In this document: piece after piece, positions 48,727 through 55,279 of the stretch | Position numbering within the stretch: the first letter of the stretch is position 1 | How the letters are laid out: each line of letters opens with the position of its first letter | Assembly (NCBI RefSeq): GCF_016863555.1 | Contig: NZ_BOPC01000045.1 | Coordinates: forward strand, 1-64,000 | Direction of reading: 5' to 3' | DNA length: 64,000 nt | Origin: Micromonospora qiuiae | GTDB taxonomy: Bacteria; Actinomycetota; Actinomycetes; Mycobacteriales; Micromonosporaceae | Made by a program: the position numbers and the translations under genes | Notes under the pieces: model-generated | What the model saw: only the letters and a program-made list of their open reading frames with translations | The model's database searches: none | Told to the model about the DNA's origin: nothing

Positions 48727-48966
48727 GGACCAACGTTCGGGAAAGTCACGCTAAGGGTGATCTTGGTTCGGGTTGACCCGTCCCGGAAACGAGGGTTTCC
48801 GGGACGAGTCGTCGCGGGTCATGCACCGCCTCTGTTTCCGCAGGTCGCTGAGTCCCGAAACTCGTCTCCAAACCGGCGTGTCGCCAGCGAGGTTGTGGGA
48901 CGTTTTCGGGACCGTGCTTAGCGCTCAACCTCGGCTTAGCGTGACTTTCCCGAACGTTGGTCCTCA
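48724..48966. mobile_element. Miniature inverted-repeat element of Tn3 type (243 bp)
   Basis: Perfect 32-bp terminal inverted repeats at 48724-48755 and 48935-48966, inner ends ACGCTAAG, which is the signature of Tn3-family terminal repeats. The 179-bp core has no gene. It contains a 12-bp perfect hairpin (CGTCCCGGAAAC/GTTTCCGGGACG, 48779-48806) and two GCTTAGCG copies at its right end (48916, 48934). The layout fits Tn3-derived inverted-repeat miniature elements (TIMEs). No 5-bp target duplication is visible at the outer edges. The repeats differ from the candidate one beside tnpA in this window. Confidence 0.85.
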
Positions 48967-48978
48967 AGCGCCGAGTCG

Positions 48979-49338
48979 TCAAGCATCGTCGACCGGGATG
49001 TAATGCACCAGGTCGGGGGCGATGATCGCGGGGGTCAGGTGCGGCTCGCTGGTCAGGTAGTAGGCGTCATGGGTAAGGGCTGCCCACACCGCGTGTGCGC
49101 GGGCCAGGTCGCCTTTGACCAGGCGCACGGTGGTGGCCGCGCCGGCAGCGCCGGCAGCGTCGAGGGGGAGCACCTCCACGCCGGGCAGGGTGGCCAGCAC
49201 CCCGAGCCGGCCACGGGCGGGCCGGTCGGTGGTCTGGGCGTAGGCGTCCAGCAACGCCACCGTGGGCAGGCCCACGTACGCGCCCTCGTCGGCGATGTCG
49301 ACCAGCAGCTCCCCGACGTGCACATGGTGGCGTGCCAC
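48979..49338 (-). CDS. PIN-domain-like protein, N-terminus short (119 aa)
   Basis: Segments VGLPTVALLDAYAQTTDRPA, then VLATLPGVEVLPLD, LARAHAVWAALTHDAYYLTS and PHLTPAIIAP follow the helix-strand order of actinobacterial PIN-like (VapC-type) proteins. The usual first strand with its catalytic Asp (VLDTS-like) is missing at the N-terminus, so the protein is either a diverged or a truncated toxin. No antitoxin gene is adjacent. The GTG start is not well supported. Divergent from the GntR gene. Confidence 0.55.
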   Translation of the reverse strand: MARHHVHVGELLVDIADEGAYVGLPTVALLDAYAQTTDRPARGRLGVLATLPGVEVLPLDAAGAAGAATTVRLVKGDLARAHAVWAALTHDAYYLTSEPHLTPAIIAPDLVHYIPVDDA

Positions 49339-49431
49339 ATGTGAGGAGTGTCCTCGTGCCTGGACGCCGACTAGAGTTCAATGTTATAGAACGTGAGCAC
49401 GAGTGCGAACGTGAGATCGAGGAAGGTGAGC

Positions 49432-50181
49432 GTGTCACCAGAGGTGCAGCGATCGCTGCCTCCGTACCTGCAAATCACCCAGCACTACAGGGAGATGATC
49501 AAGAGAGGCGAGCTCAAGGACGGAGACCGCTTGCCATCAACCCGTCAGATCGTTGATCAATGGGGGGTAGCTCACGCCACCGCAGCCAAGGCGCTGTCCA
49601 CGCTGCGTGCGGAAGGGCTCGTGAAGGCTGTCTCGGGCGGCGCGGGCGGGACCGTTGTTAGCGTTCGGGAGATGGGCCAGTCTCCCCAGGATCGAGTCAT
49701 GGCGGGACGCCGGTGGGGGCGCATCTACCCGGATGGGGAGCAGGCGCGGATCGTGTCGGCAGAGGTGGTTCCTGCGCCGGCTCACGTGGCTGAAGCCCTC
49801 GGGGTTGATCCTGATGCCGAGGTGATCCGGCGACGCCGCATCACGTATCGAGGTGACACTCCGGTGTCGATGTCGACAAGCTGGTTCACCGGGGATCTTG
49901 CTGAGACCGCCCCGGATCTCCTTCTGGTTGAGCGCATCAGGTCCGGTACTCCTCGCTACATCGAGCAGCAGACTGGTCGGATGGTGCGTCGAGGTCGTGA
50001 TCAGTTCACGGCTGGGCTTGCCGCCGCCGACGTGGCGCAGTCGCTGGGAATCGCCGAGGGGAGTCCTGTGCTTGTCGGACGCAACTGGTTCCGAGACCAA
50101 GCCGGCAACGTGATCGAGTTCGGCGAGTACGTGTCGACCCAGGGGCGCTGGCAGTCGTACGAGTACGAGGTCGCGGGGTAG
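49432..50181 (+). CDS. GntR-family regulator, HutC/UTRA type (249 aa)
   Basis: The N-terminal winged helix is at about residues 10-75 (YLQITQHYREMIKRGELKDG, then LPSTRQIVDQWGVAHATAAK, ALSTLRAEGLVKAV). The C-terminal UTRA-type ligand domain is at about 90-245 (PVSMSTSWFTGDLAE, QSLGIAEGSPVLVGRNWFRD). The GTG start follows GAGGAAGG. TAGAACGTGAG lies just upstream (49387) and again ahead of the sigma gene (50327), suggesting that it controls both. The plasmid repressors KorSA/TraR belong to the same broad family, so a transfer-control role is plausible. Ends at a strong terminator. Confidence 0.9.
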   Translation: MSPEVQRSLPPYLQITQHYREMIKRGELKDGDRLPSTRQIVDQWGVAHATAAKALSTLRAEGLVKAVSGGAGGTVVSVREMGQSPQDRVMAGRRWGRIYPDGEQARIVSAEVVPAPAHVAEALGVDPDAEVIRRRRITYRGDTPVSMSTSWFTGDLAETAPDLLLVERIRSGTPRYIEQQTGRMVRRGRDQFTAGLAAADVAQSLGIAEGSPVLVGRNWFRDQAGNVIEFGEYVSTQGRWQSYEYEVAG

Positions 50182-50205
50182 CTTTCGCTGCCTTGACGTG
50201 ATCGA

Positions 50206-50242
50206 CAAGGAGGGGCGGCCCATTCGGGGCCGCCCCTCCTTG
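50206..50242 (+). terminator. Strong terminator after the GntR gene
   Basis: CAAGGAGGGGCGGCCC and its exact complement flank a 5-nt loop, followed by CCTTTTCG. A 16-bp perfect stem. Confidence 0.85.
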
Positions 50243-50273
50243 CCTTTTCGCCGCGAAACTTGGCGTTTGGTGT

Positions 50274-50335
50274 TGACCGCGTTCTAGTACGCGTTCTATG
50301 GTTGGCGCACGTTCTACCCCACAGAGTAGAACGTG
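50274..50335 (+). promoter_or_regulatory. Promoter and GntR-type operators ahead of the sigma-factor operon
   Basis: TTGACC (50274-50279), 17 bp, TATGGT (50297-50302) make a reasonable promoter. GCGTTCTA occurs twice 12 bp apart (50279, 50291). CACGTTCTAC (50308-50317) and GTAGAACGTG (50326-50335) are a perfect 10-bp inverted repeat with an 8-bp centre. The same TAGAACGTG core precedes the GntR gene. Operators that overlap the -10 and the likely start site suggest repression by the GntR protein. Confidence 0.65.
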
Positions 50336-50400
50336 AGGGCCCCGACCGATTGCAGCGGCGAGGCCCTCCGGCATCCGATCCCACTCACAAGGAGCAACAG

Positions 50401-51021
50401 ATGCCAGTAATGAGGGTACGTGCTGCCCGGATACATTCGGACCAGGCCCGACCTGGATCGACGGCCAACGACGTGTCTGTGCTGGTGGCGCGGGCTCAGG
50501 CGGGTGATGCGGAGGCGTTTGGCGAGGTTTACGACTGCTACGTCGACCAGGTCTTCCGCTTCATCTACCGGCGGGTGCTGGACCGGCAGGTGGCTGAGGA
50601 CCTGACCTCGGAGACGTTCCTGCGGGCCCTGCGTAACCTCGCCGCGTTCCGCCGGCCGGGCGGCGACTTCGCCGGCTGGATCACCACGATCGCCCGGAAC
50701 CTGACCATCAATCACCTGCAGTCGCATCAGCGGCGTGAGTGCCCGGTAGCCGAGGTCCATGAGCTGGTCTCGACCGGTGACGTGGCTGGTCCGGAGGCGG
50801 CTGCGGTGGACCGGCTGACCCGCGAGGCGCTGGTCGCGGGGATCGCGAAGCTCAGCCCGGTGCAGCGGCAGTGCATCACGCTGCGGTACCTGCGGGAGCT
50901 GTCGATCGAGGAGACCGCCCAGGCGCTGGGCAAGACCCCGGCGGCGATCAAGGCGGTGCAGCACAAGGCGTTGAGGGCGCTGCGTGGGTTGTTGCCGGCG
51001 ACGGTGGTGATGCCGGCATGA
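50401..51021 (+). CDS. Sigma-70 family (ECF-like) RNA polymerase sigma factor (206 aa)
   Basis: Region 2 is at about residues 30-100 (AEAFGEVYDCYVDQVFRFIY, DLTSETFLRALRNLAAFR, FAGWITTIARNLTINHLQ) and region 4 at about 140-195 (LSPVQRQCITLRYLRELSIE then ETAQALGKTPAAIKAVQHKA). There is no anti-sigma gene next to it. AAGGAG precedes the ATG. It heads a tightly coupled series (Lsr2-type, GGDEF, membrane proteins) leading into the TraB/FtsK genes, so it may direct transcription of the spread functions. A promoter under GntR-type operators suggests controlled expression. Confidence 0.9.
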   Translation: MPVMRVRAARIHSDQARPGSTANDVSVLVARAQAGDAEAFGEVYDCYVDQVFRFIYRRVLDRQVAEDLTSETFLRALRNLAAFRRPGGDFAGWITTIARNLTINHLQSHQRRECPVAEVHELVSTGDVAGPEAAAVDRLTREALVAGIAKLSPVQRQCITLRYLRELSIEETAQALGKTPAAIKAVQHKALRALRGLLPATVVMPA

Positions 51022-51581
51022 GTACCACGACGATGCCGCCGGCTAGCGGCGCTGACCGACCTGCCCTGGTGCGGGCCGCCCAGGGAAAGACGGCCCCTAT
51101 GCAGCGGGTGCCGATGGGTATCCGGATCGTCACCGGCCCCGGTGCGCCGCTCGCCGCGACCGTGTCGCAGCCGACTGAGGCCGTCCGGTCGGTGGAGGAG
51201 CTGCTGAGTGTGGCTGCCGCGAGCGAGTCGGCGCGGACCCGGCAGCTCGTCAAGAAGATCCGCGGGCTGGTCGAGGACTTGACCGGTCGGGTGGAGGCAG
51301 AGGAGGCGCAGCGCCGGGAGCGGGAGGCTGCGGAAGAGCAGCGCCGCAAGCTCGCCGAGGCCGAGGCCGCCCTTGCGCGGCAGCTCGCCGAGGTGCGGCA
51401 GAAGCTGCGGACCCGCGATTCCGCGGCATCGCCGTCGCGGGACCGGCAGGGCGCCGAGCAGCGGGCCGCGATCCGCAAGTGGGCCGTGGCCAACGGCTAC
51501 GAGGTGAAGGACCGGGGCCGGATCCCGCGTGAGGTCGTGCAGGCGTGGGTGGCCGCGACCGGGTCGGAGGTGACCCGGTGA
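51018..51581 (+). CDS. Lsr2-type DNA-binding protein with coiled coil (187 aa)
   Basis: Residues about 145-187 (AAIRKWAVANGYEVKDRGRI, PREVVQAWVAATG) match the C-terminal DNA-binding domain of Lsr2, which binds A/T-rich DNA as a xenogeneic silencer. Residues about 70-135 are a long charged coiled coil (RRKLAEAEAALARQLAEVRQ) in place of the usual Lsr2 dimerisation sheet. Overlaps the sigma-factor stop (ATGA) and the GGDEF start (GTGA). A GATTCCGCGGCATC palindrome lies inside (51417). Confidence 0.85.
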   Translation: MSTTTMPPASGADRPALVRAAQGKTAPMQRVPMGIRIVTGPGAPLAATVSQPTEAVRSVEELLSVAAASESARTRQLVKKIRGLVEDLTGRVEAEEAQRREREAAEEQRRKLAEAEAALARQLAEVRQKLRTRDSAASPSRDRQGAEQRAAIRKWAVANGYEVKDRGRIPREVVQAWVAATGSEVTR

Positions 51582-52255
51582 TCACCGAGATCCTGATCCC
51601 CGCCGCCGGTGCGGTGTCGCTGCTGGGCAACGTGTGGGCGGCGCGTAGGGTGCGTGGGCTGCGCCGCCGGCTGGTCGAGGCCCGTCGTCGGGCGATCACT
51701 GACCCGCTGACCGGCCTGGCCAACAGGGCGGGCCTGAACCGGGTCCTGGCCGGCCTGGCGGACGAGTCCTACGACCTGGTCTTGGTCGATCTGGACAAGT
51801 TCAAGCAGGTCAACGACACCTACGGCCATGCCGCCGGTGACCGGTTGCTGGTCGAGGTCGCCGCCCGGATCTCGGCGGTGGTGGAGGACATCGACGGTGC
51901 GGTGGTCGCCCGTATGGGCGGCGACGAGATCGTCCTGGCGTGCCCGTCGCCGGCGCCGCTGGCGCAGATCCTCGGCGCCGACGTTATCGCGGCCCTGGCC
52001 GAGCCGATCGAGGTCGCCGACGGCGTCGCGGTGCCGGTGCGGGCCAGCCTCGGCGCGGTTCACGTCACCGCCGGGGAGGACCCGGCTCGCGCTTTGGCGG
52101 CGGCGGATGCCGCCGCGTACGAGGTCAAGGCCCGGGGCGGGGACGGGATGGTCGAGCACGATGTGTTGGCCGCCCTGCCTGGGGTCGAGTCGCGGCCGAT
52201 GGTGCGGATGCGGGAGATGGCCGCCCTGGTGCGGGTGCTGGGGGTGACGGCATGA
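51578..52255 (+). CDS. GGDEF domain protein, probable diguanylate cyclase (225 aa)
   Basis: Diguanylate cyclases make cyclic-di-GMP from GTP. Residues 1-30 hold one membrane helix and a basic stretch (EILIPAAGAVSLLGNVWAAR). The GGDEF domain covers about 40-200, with DPLTGLANR (42-50), DLDKFKQVNDTYGHAAGDRL (71-90) and the active-site RMGGDEI (112-118). The signature is intact; the RxxD inhibitory site normally five residues before it is missing, so no product inhibition is expected. No sensor domain. Overlaps both neighbouring genes. Confidence 0.9.
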   Translation: MITEILIPAAGAVSLLGNVWAARRVRGLRRRLVEARRRAITDPLTGLANRAGLNRVLAGLADESYDLVLVDLDKFKQVNDTYGHAAGDRLLVEVAARISAVVEDIDGAVVARMGGDEIVLACPSPAPLAQILGADVIAALAEPIEVADGVAVPVRASLGAVHVTAGEDPARALAAADAAAYEVKARGGDGMVEHDVLAALPGVESRPMVRMREMAALVRVLGVTA

Positions 52256-52764
52256 CGACCCCGAACGTCCTGGACATGACTGCCCTGCTGGACCGTTACA
52301 AGGCCGGCCTTCGGGACGTGACGGACGCCGAGCTGGAGCGTCGCGCGGTGAGGGTCGCGGCCCTGCCCGGCCGGCTCGCTGACGGGCTGCGCCACCTGGT
52401 CGACGCGGAGCGGGAGCGCCGACAGGCTGCGCGCCAGCCGGTCTCGCCGGCTGCCCGGTCGCGGGTGGCGCTGGCCGCCGCCGGTGCGGCGGCCGCGGGG
52501 GCACCGGTCGCGGTGTTTGCCGGCCGGGCGTTCGCCGAGTACGCCGACCACGTCCCGCAGGCTCTGGTGTATTCCCCGGCCGTCGCGGTCGGCCTGGTCG
52601 CTGTGGCGGTCGGCGGTGGCCGGCTGGCCCGGTGGGTCGACGACCGCCGGCACCCCTTGGCGGTCGACGTCGACGAGGCCGGCCTTGACCCGCTCGGGAA
52701 GGAGTTGCTGGCCCGGGTGCGGGCGCAGCGGCTGGTCCGTGGGGAGGTGTTCGGTGAGCACTGA
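52252..52764 (+). CDS. Two-helix membrane hypothetical protein (170 aa)
   Basis: Helical N-terminus with an HTH-like or simply amphipathic region (VLDMTALLDRYKAGLRDVTD, AELERRAVRVAALPGRLADG), then two membrane helices (about 75-98, VALAAAGAAAAGAPVAVFAG; about 108-130, ALVYSPAVAVGLVAVAVGGG), and a basic C-terminus (ELLARVRAQRLVRGEVFG). Overlaps the GGDEF gene by ATGA and contains the start of the DUF2637 gene in its last codons. Probably a small membrane component of the same complex. Confidence 0.7.
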   Translation: MTTPNVLDMTALLDRYKAGLRDVTDAELERRAVRVAALPGRLADGLRHLVDAERERRQAARQPVSPAARSRVALAAAGAAAAGAPVAVFAGRAFAEYADHVPQALVYSPAVAVGLVAVAVGGGRLARWVDDRRHPLAVDVDEAGLDPLGKELLARVRAQRLVRGEVFGEH

Positions 52765-54217
52765 GGCGACTCGACCCGTGGACGTGCCGGTGGACAGCCG
52801 GGCGGACAAGGTCGAGGACACCGTCAAGCTGGTCGTTCTTATCGCGATCATGCTGGCCGCGCTCGCGGCGTCCTTCACGCACATGAAGGACTGGACGATG
52901 GACTGGATGCCGGAGCACACCCCGGAGTGGTTCGGGTGGGCCAACGCGGTCATCTCCGAGCTGGTGCCGCTGGTGGCGACGCTGTCGTTGCGTAAGCGGC
53001 TGCGGCAGGGCAAGAGCTTGTGGTCCTACGCCCTGGTGATCCTGCTGTTTGGCGCGGTGCTGTCCCTGGCGGCGCAGTTGTCGGCGGTCGGCGCGGACGC
53101 GTCGTGGTCGGCGAAGTTCCTCGCCTGCCTGCCGTCCCTCGCCTTCCTCTTCCTGTCCAAGCTGGTGCTCGGCGATCTTGACGGCGGTCGGAAGCACGCG
53201 GAAATCGAGGCCGAGCGGCGGCGCCTGGCCGACGCCGAGGCGGCCCGTCGGGCGGAAGAGGTCCGGGTGGCGCGGGCGGAAACCGCCGCCGCGCGAGCGG
53301 CGCAGGCGGAAGCCGAGGAAGCGGCGCGGACGGAAACGGCTCGGGCCGAGGCGGAAACCGCCGCCCGGGTCGAGGCGGAAACCCGGGCGGCCGAGGCGGA
53401 AACGCGGGCGCGGTCGACAGCGGAAGCGCGGGCGGAAATCGAGGCCGTCACGGAGGCGGAAATCGCCGAGCACGCCCGGGCCGCTACGGAGGCTCGTGAG
53501 GCCGCCCGTGTCGCCGAGCAGCGGGCCACCGACGCGATCGAGGCCGCGCGGCTGGCCGAAGGTCGGCTGGCCGAGGCCCGCGACGCCGCAGACCGGGCGG
53601 CGACGGCCCGGGTACTGGCGGAGCAGGCCGCAACCGAGCAGGTCCGGGTACTCACCGACGCCGCTGAGCAGGCCGAACGCGACTACCAGCAGGCTCTCGC
53701 GGAGGCCCGCTCCACCGCGCAGGCCGCCCAGGATCGGGCCGTCGAACTGGACGAGACGGTGCGGGCGTTGCGGGCGCAGCTCGACGAGGCGCAGCGTTTC
53801 GCCGAGCGCCAGGCGTCCGCGCGGGCTTACGCCGAGCAGGAGAGCCAGGCGATCAAGGCCGCCCGTGACACGGTGGTCAACGAGCTGGAGCGCACCCGTC
53901 GGGCCCTCGCACGCGCCCAGGAGAAGGCGGAAATCAGCTCGGGCCGGCAGCCGGAAATCGTGCGGCCCGCCGCCCGGAAATCTCTGGCCTCGGTTCCGGC
54001 GGTGCTGCCGGCTGACCTGCCCGATGTGGAAACGGTCAAGCCGGAAACGGTGGCCACCGTCCTGATCGCCAAGGCGGAAAACCCGCACGCGACGCAGGCC
54101 GCTCTGAAGGAGATCACCGGAATTTCCGAGCGGACGATCCGCAAGGTCCTCAACGCCGTGCCGGCGGAAATCGCCGGCCAAGTCCTCGAACTGGCCAGCG
54201 GCAACCGCGTCGCCTGA
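52754..54217 (+). CDS. DUF2637-type (Spd-like) membrane protein with long coiled coil (487 aa)
   Basis: Residues about 20-150 contain four membrane helices in the DUF2637 pattern (VVLIAIMLAALAASFTHMKD, ANAVISELVPLVATLSLRKR, LVILLFGAVLSLAAQLSAVG, ACLPSLAFLFLSKLVLGD). DUF2637 proteins are linked to plasmid spread in Streptomyces. About 155-400 is an uninterrupted Ala/Glu/Arg coiled coil, and about 430-475 an HTH-like end (ATQAALKEITGISERTIRKV). The layout is thus membrane, long rod, DNA-binding head. GTG with GGGGAGG upstream. Within the coil Glu is written GAA almost only before A, unlike neighbouring genes. Confidence 0.8.
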   Translation: MSTEATRPVDVPVDSRADKVEDTVKLVVLIAIMLAALAASFTHMKDWTMDWMPEHTPEWFGWANAVISELVPLVATLSLRKRLRQGKSLWSYALVILLFGAVLSLAAQLSAVGADASWSAKFLACLPSLAFLFLSKLVLGDLDGGRKHAEIEAERRRLADAEAARRAEEVRVARAETAAARAAQAEAEEAARTETARAEAETAARVEAETRAAEAETRARSTAEARAEIEAVTEAEIAEHARAATEAREAARVAEQRATDAIEAARLAEGRLAEARDAADRAATARVLAEQAATEQVRVLTDAAEQAERDYQQALAEARSTAQAAQDRAVELDETVRALRAQLDEAQRFAERQASARAYAEQESQAIKAARDTVVNELERTRRALARAQEKAEISSGRQPEIVRPAARKSLASVPAVLPADLPDVETVKPETVATVLIAKAENPHATQAALKEITGISERTIRKVLNAVPAEIAGQVLELASGNRVA

Positions 54218-54367
54218 CGCGCCGCAGGCCCCGGGAGATGAGCCCACGGTGCTCGATCCGCCGACCACGTCGGGTCGAGTGCCGTGGCCCCACCCCTCGG
54301 CACGGAGGAACAACCCGATGACCCGCTCCTCGAACCCGCACCGCACACCCGTGAAGGAGGTGATCTC

Positions 54368-54823
54368 GTGAGCGCCCAGCCCGCCGAGGAAAACTACGTA
54401 CCGTCACCGGCGCCGCGAGTTCCATTCCGGCGTCCGGCCGACGTGGTTTCCCTCGTCCAACCCAGGTCAGAGGGCCTGGAGGCCACTCCCCTACCGGAAT
54501 TCAACCAGGACAAACCCGCGCATACTGCGCCGGCCGTTTCTGGCCCCAATTCCGGCATCGGAATTACTCTCCGTGACATTCCGGGGGATTGGGAGAGCGT
54601 CACGGCGGTGTGGACCGGCTCCCCGGAGCCGCTGTCCGACCTTGTCGAGATGGCCGGCCGGGCCCGCGAGGGCCAGGACGCCCAGGCGATCGCGATGGCC
54701 TGCTGGGCCGTCCTGGTCCTCATCCCCCGCGGGCTGCTGCACCTGGCCTCGTGGGTCCTGGCACACCCCCTCCGAACGCTGGCCGCCGCCGCGGTGGCCG
54801 CGGTCTTCGTAGCGACCCTCTGA
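54368..54823 (+). CDS. Membrane-tailed hypothetical protein (151 aa)
   Basis: GTG with AAGGAGG upstream. About 85 polar and disordered residues are followed by SGIGITLRDIPGDWESVTAV, then two hydrophobic helices at the C-terminus (AIAMACWAVLVLIPRGLLHL, LRTLAAAAVAAVFVATL). C-terminal membrane insertion with a cytoplasmic N-terminal tail is likely. Followed 12 bases later by the next membrane-protein gene. Typical of small spread-gene products; no family named. Confidence 0.7.
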   Translation: MSAQPAEENYVPSPAPRVPFRRPADVVSLVQPRSEGLEATPLPEFNQDKPAHTAPAVSGPNSGIGITLRDIPGDWESVTAVWTGSPEPLSDLVEMAGRAREGQDAQAIAMACWAVLVLIPRGLLHLASWVLAHPLRTLAAAAVAAVFVATL

Positions 54824-54835
54824 AAGGAGGCAGTC

Positions 54836-55279
54836 ATGACCGGTGCTGTGATCGTGCTCTGCGGCATCGTCTACATCGCTCTGTCGATCGTCTTCCACTT
54901 CACCCCCCGCCTGCGGGTCGTGACCGGCCTGCTGGTGGGCGGACTGCTCGCCGGCGTCGTCGTCACGCAGGTCAACAAGTGGCTCGCCACCGGCATCGAC
55001 ACGATCGCCGGGCCGATCGGCCACTGGATCGGCCAGGACACCAAGGACGTGGCGGTGGCCATCCCCACCGCGATCGGCCTGGCCCTGGCGGTCGTGGTGG
55101 TCGTGTTCCTGCGCCGGGGCAAGGGCGGCGGCGCCAAGGCCGCCGGCAAGGGCGCCCTCGGCAAGAGCGGCGGGGGCGGCGGCAAGGCCCACCTGGCCCA
55201 CGTCGCGCTGACCTGCGCCCTGCTGCTCCCGATGATCATCGGCGGTCTCGGCGCGACCATCCGGGGCGTGGCCCAGTGA
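54836..55279 (+). CDS. Polytopic membrane hypothetical protein (147 aa)
   Basis: GAAAGGAGG precedes the ATG. Helices are at about 2-20 (AVIVLCGIVYIALSIVFH), 28-48 (VVTGLLVGGLLAGVVVTQ), 75-95 (AIPTAIGLALAVVVVVFL) and 122-140 (VALTCALLLPMIIGGLGA), with a Gly/Lys-rich loop (RRGKGGGAKAAGKGALGK) between the last two. That basic loop should face the cytoplasm. Overlaps the next gene by GTGA. Likely part of the membrane complex of the spread region. Confidence 0.75.
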   Translation: MTGAVIVLCGIVYIALSIVFHFTPRLRVVTGLLVGGLLAGVVVTQVNKWLATGIDTIAGPIGHWIGQDTKDVAVAIPTAIGLALAVVVVVFLRRGKGGGAKAAGKGALGKSGGGGGKAHLAHVALTCALLLPMIIGGLGATIRGVAQ

